This document shows positions 62,155 to 64,000 of a DNA stretch of 64,000 bases, in pieces. Position 1 is the first letter of the stretch. Each line of letters opens with the position of its first letter. Under the pieces are notes generated by a model that made no database searches, had not been told where the DNA came from, and saw nothing but the letters and a program-made list of their open reading frames with translations. The position numbers and the translations under genes were made by a program. This DNA is from JAWKUK01 sp041398605 (GTDB lineage Bacteria; Planctomycetota; UBA1135; GCA-002686595), in NCBI GenBank assembly GCA_041398605.1, contig JAWKUK010000020.1, positions 1-64,000 on the forward strand, written 5' to 3'.

Positions 62155-63669
62155 TCAGTGTGGCGCGGGGGTCCCGTCGGCGGGCGCGTCGTGTCCTGCC
62201 GTGACGCGGCGCATCGCGGGGAAGAGGAGCACGTCACGGATCGAGTCCTGGCCGGTGAGCAGCATGACGAGGCGGTCGATGCCGATCCCGAGGCCGCCCG
62301 CGGGGGGCATGCCGTATTCGAGGGCCTGCACGTAGTCGATGTCGACCTCGCCCGGGGCCTCCGGGTCCTTCGAGGCGACCTGCTCGGCGAACCGGCGGTG
62401 CTGCTCCGCCGGGTCGTTGAGCTCGCTGAAGGCATTGCCCAGCTCCATCGACGCGACAAAGACCTCGAAGCGCTCCGCGATGCGCGGGTCATCCGGGTTC
62501 GCCTTGGTGAGCGGGCAGATCGGCGTCGGGTAGTCCGTGACGAACACGGGGCCCCTGAGGTGCTCCTCGACGGTGGCCTCGAAGACGTCGTTCATCAGCC
62601 TCCAATACGCCGCCGAGCCGGGCTCATGTGCGCCCTCCGGGGCATGGAGGCCGAGCGCCTGCGCGCGCGCGAGGACCGACGGCACGTCGTCGTAGGCGCA
62701 GCCGGCGTGGCGCTCGAACAGGTCGGTGTAGCGCCAGCGCGGATAGGGCGCCGCGAGGTCGTACTCCTGGCCCCGGAAGGTGACCTTCGTGTGCCCGTTG
62801 ACGGCGAGCGCGGCGGCCTCGAAGAGGCGCTCCGTCAGTTCCATCATGCGCCGGTAATCGGCCTGCGCCTCGTAGAGCTCGAGCATGGTGAACTCCGGAT
62901 TGTGGCGCGTCGAGAGGCCCTCGTTCCGGAAGTTGCGGCTCACCTCGAACACGCGCTCGAGGCCGCCGACGATGAGGCGCTTCAGGTAGAGCTCTGGCGC
63001 GATGCGCAGGTAGAGCTCGGCGTCGAGCGCGTTGTGGTGCGTGATGAACGGGCGCGCCGTGGCGCCGCCCGCGATCGGGTGCAGGGTCGGGGTCTCGACC
63101 TCGAGGTAGCCCTCGTCCTCGAGGGTGCGCCGGATCGCCCGCAGCGCCTTGGAGCGCGCGACGAAGACGTCCATGACGCCCTCCGAGGCCCACAGGTCCA
63201 CGTACCGGCGGCGGTAGCGGGCCTCGACGTCGGCGAGGCCGTGCCACTTCTCGGGCGGCGGCGCGACGGCCTTCGACAGCAGCTTGACCTCCGTGGCCCA
63301 CAGCGTGAGCTCGCCCTTCTGCGTGAAGCCGAGCTCGCCGGTCACGCCGACGAGGTCGCCGCCGTCGAGCCACTTGCGCTGCGGCCACCACTCCGCGAGC
63401 CGGTCGCGCTGGAGGCCGACCTGGAGGCGGCCCGTGCGGTCCTGCAGCGGGAAAAACACGAGCTTGCCGAAGTCACGCAGGCCCATCAGGCGGCCGGCGA
63501 TCGTGACCGTCGTCCCAACCGACGGGCCAGGCGCCGCGGCGGTGCCGGCGGCGGCGTGGAGGTCCGCCGTCGGGGTCGCGTCGACGCCGCGGGCGGGGTA
63601 GGGGTCGACCCCTGCGGCGCGCATGGCCTCGAGCTTCGCGAGGCGGTCCGGGTGAGCCAGTTCGGTCAT
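62155..63669 (-). CDS. lysS: Lysyl-tRNA synthetase, class II
   Basis: 504 residues from ATG 63669. An N-terminal anticodon-binding OB domain (VTIAGRLMGLRDFGKLVFFPLQDRTGRLQVGL) and the class II catalytic domain with motif 1 (EVETPTLHPIAGGATARPF), motif 2 (FRNEGLSTRHNPEFTMLE) and motif 3 (GGLGIGIDRLVMLL). It charges tRNA-Lys. Upstream on the same strand is tRNA-Ala, but a strong hairpin separates them. Confidence 0.96.
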   Translation of the reverse strand: MTELAHPDRLAKLEAMRAAGVDPYPARGVDATPTADLHAAAGTAAAPGPSVGTTVTIAGRLMGLRDFGKLVFFPLQDRTGRLQVGLQRDRLAEWWPQRKWLDGGDLVGVTGELGFTQKGELTLWATEVKLLSKAVAPPPEKWHGLADVEARYRRRYVDLWASEGVMDVFVARSKALRAIRRTLEDEGYLEVETPTLHPIAGGATARPFITHHNALDAELYLRIAPELYLKRLIVGGLERVFEVSRNFRNEGLSTRHNPEFTMLELYEAQADYRRMMELTERLFEAAALAVNGHTKVTFRGQEYDLAAPYPRWRYTDLFERHAGCAYDDVPSVLARAQALGLHAPEGAHEPGSAAYWRLMNDVFEATVEEHLRGPVFVTDYPTPICPLTKANPDDPRIAERFEVFVASMELGNAFSELNDPAEQHRRFAEQVASKDPEAPGEVDIDYVQALEYGMPPAGGLGIGIDRLVMLLTGQDSIRDVLLFPAMRRVTAGHDAPADGTPAPH

Positions 63670-63762
63670 GGTGCGGTGCGGTCGCGCGACCCGAGCCGCG
63701 CGAAGGGGGGACAAGGTACCGCCGGGATGCGGAGCGACGCGCGGCGCTGGGCCGAAAAGGCC

Positions 63763-63789
63763 GGAGGCGGGCCCTGGGGGCCCGCCTCC
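63763..63789 (-). terminator. Strong 12-bp hairpin terminator after tRNA-Ala
   Basis: GGAGGCGGGCCC (63763-63774) and GGGCCCGCCTCC (63778-63789) form a perfect 12-bp stem with a three-base loop. Read on the minus strand it is followed by GGCCTTTTC, a partial U-run. It lies 9 bases beyond the 3' end of the tRNA gene, so it should end the tRNA transcript and insulate lysS. Confidence 0.75.
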
Positions 63790-63797
63790 GTCTCGAT

Positions 63798-63873
<76 letters not shown>

Positions 63874-63887
63874 GAGTTGTGGTGTTC

Positions 63888-63918
63888 CTGCCTGTGCTCT
63901 CGTCTGCCTGTGCTCTCG
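63888..63918. repeat. 15-bp direct repeat (two copies, 16-bp period)
   Basis: CTGCCTGTGCTCTCG occurs at 63888-63902 and again at 63904-63918, just upstream (minus-strand sense) of tRNA-Ala. It could belong to a promoter or to the repeat class seen elsewhere in the window. Confidence 0.7.
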
Positions 63919-64000
63919 ACTGCGCGCCGACCGCGTCGGTCGTCTGCGTGTCTCGTGTGTGTCCCGTGGGTCCGGCTGCGACCCACGTTGAAGGTTCGGA

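Overview
The window is about 70% G+C with very strong G/C third-position bias, so nearly every real gene casts long open shadow frames. Gene content is bacterial and Gram-negative (LpxH, Lol-type ABC exporter, outer-membrane porin-like PelB). A secreted protein at 2022-4676 carries two pre-peptidase-like domains and a C-terminal domain of a kind I associate with the Saltatorellus/Engelhardtia-like (Poly30-type) lineage of Planctomycetota. That placement is an inference from protein style, not a proven taxonomy. Start codons are often GTG or TTG overlapping the upstream stop (GTGA/TTGA), and Shine-Dalgarno sequences are usually weak.

Layout. 1-1698(-): partial O-antigen ligase-like protein. 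2022-4676(-): secreted multidomain protein. 5091-8408(+): a two-gene cassette of an McrB-like AAA+ ATPase and a DUF2357/PD-(D/E)XK-like partner. 8455-11403(+): an FtsQ-like protein and two membrane/secreted proteins of unknown function, the last one frameshifted. 11536-12383(+): rplM-rpsI. 12578-14873(-): efp and rpoN. 14961-17941(+): FHA-like membrane protein, a catalytically degenerate GGDEF protein that keeps a c-di-GMP I-site, and an NtrC-type sigma-54 activator. 17938-22546(+): lpxH, cmk, plsC, rpsA. 22672-25036(+): lipoprotein and tyrS. 25083-27410(-): Ldh-family oxidoreductase and LhgO. 27520-31724(+): frameshifted AI-2E-family permease, rhamnose mutarotase-like protein, Nudix-MoeA in one frame (moeA then frameshifted), mog, small lipoprotein. 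31737-39130(-): a 1919-residue DUF748/AsmA-like protein and a lipoprotein. 39238-40689(-): glycosyltransferase, divergent from the pel operon.

40966-53142(+) is a complete-looking, translationally coupled pelA-B-D-E-F-G operon for a Pel-type cationic exopolysaccharide. No pelC is present in the operon, PelA lacks the N-terminal glycoside hydrolase part, and PelD is extended by a second GGDEF-like domain while keeping an RxxD c-di-GMP binding site. With the I-site-only GGDEF protein at 15919 this suggests c-di-GMP control of exopolysaccharide.

53347-59857(+): small lipoprotein, MBL/beta-CASP RNase, secreted thioredoxin-like protein, dxs, NAD kinase. 59960-63873(-): a tRNA-Ala(GGC) - lysS - lolC/E-like - lolD-like block with a strong terminator right after the tRNA.

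Two patterns cut across the window. Short tandem repeats with unrelated units (8, 9, 12, 15, 16, ~17 and 12/24 bp) recur between genes and inside linker-coding parts of genes. Three genes carry apparent frameshifts, two of them at the same CGCGGGGGCC sequence; whether these are assembly errors, real lesions or recoding cannot be settled from the sequence alone. I see no phage, insertion sequence, CRISPR array or rRNA.
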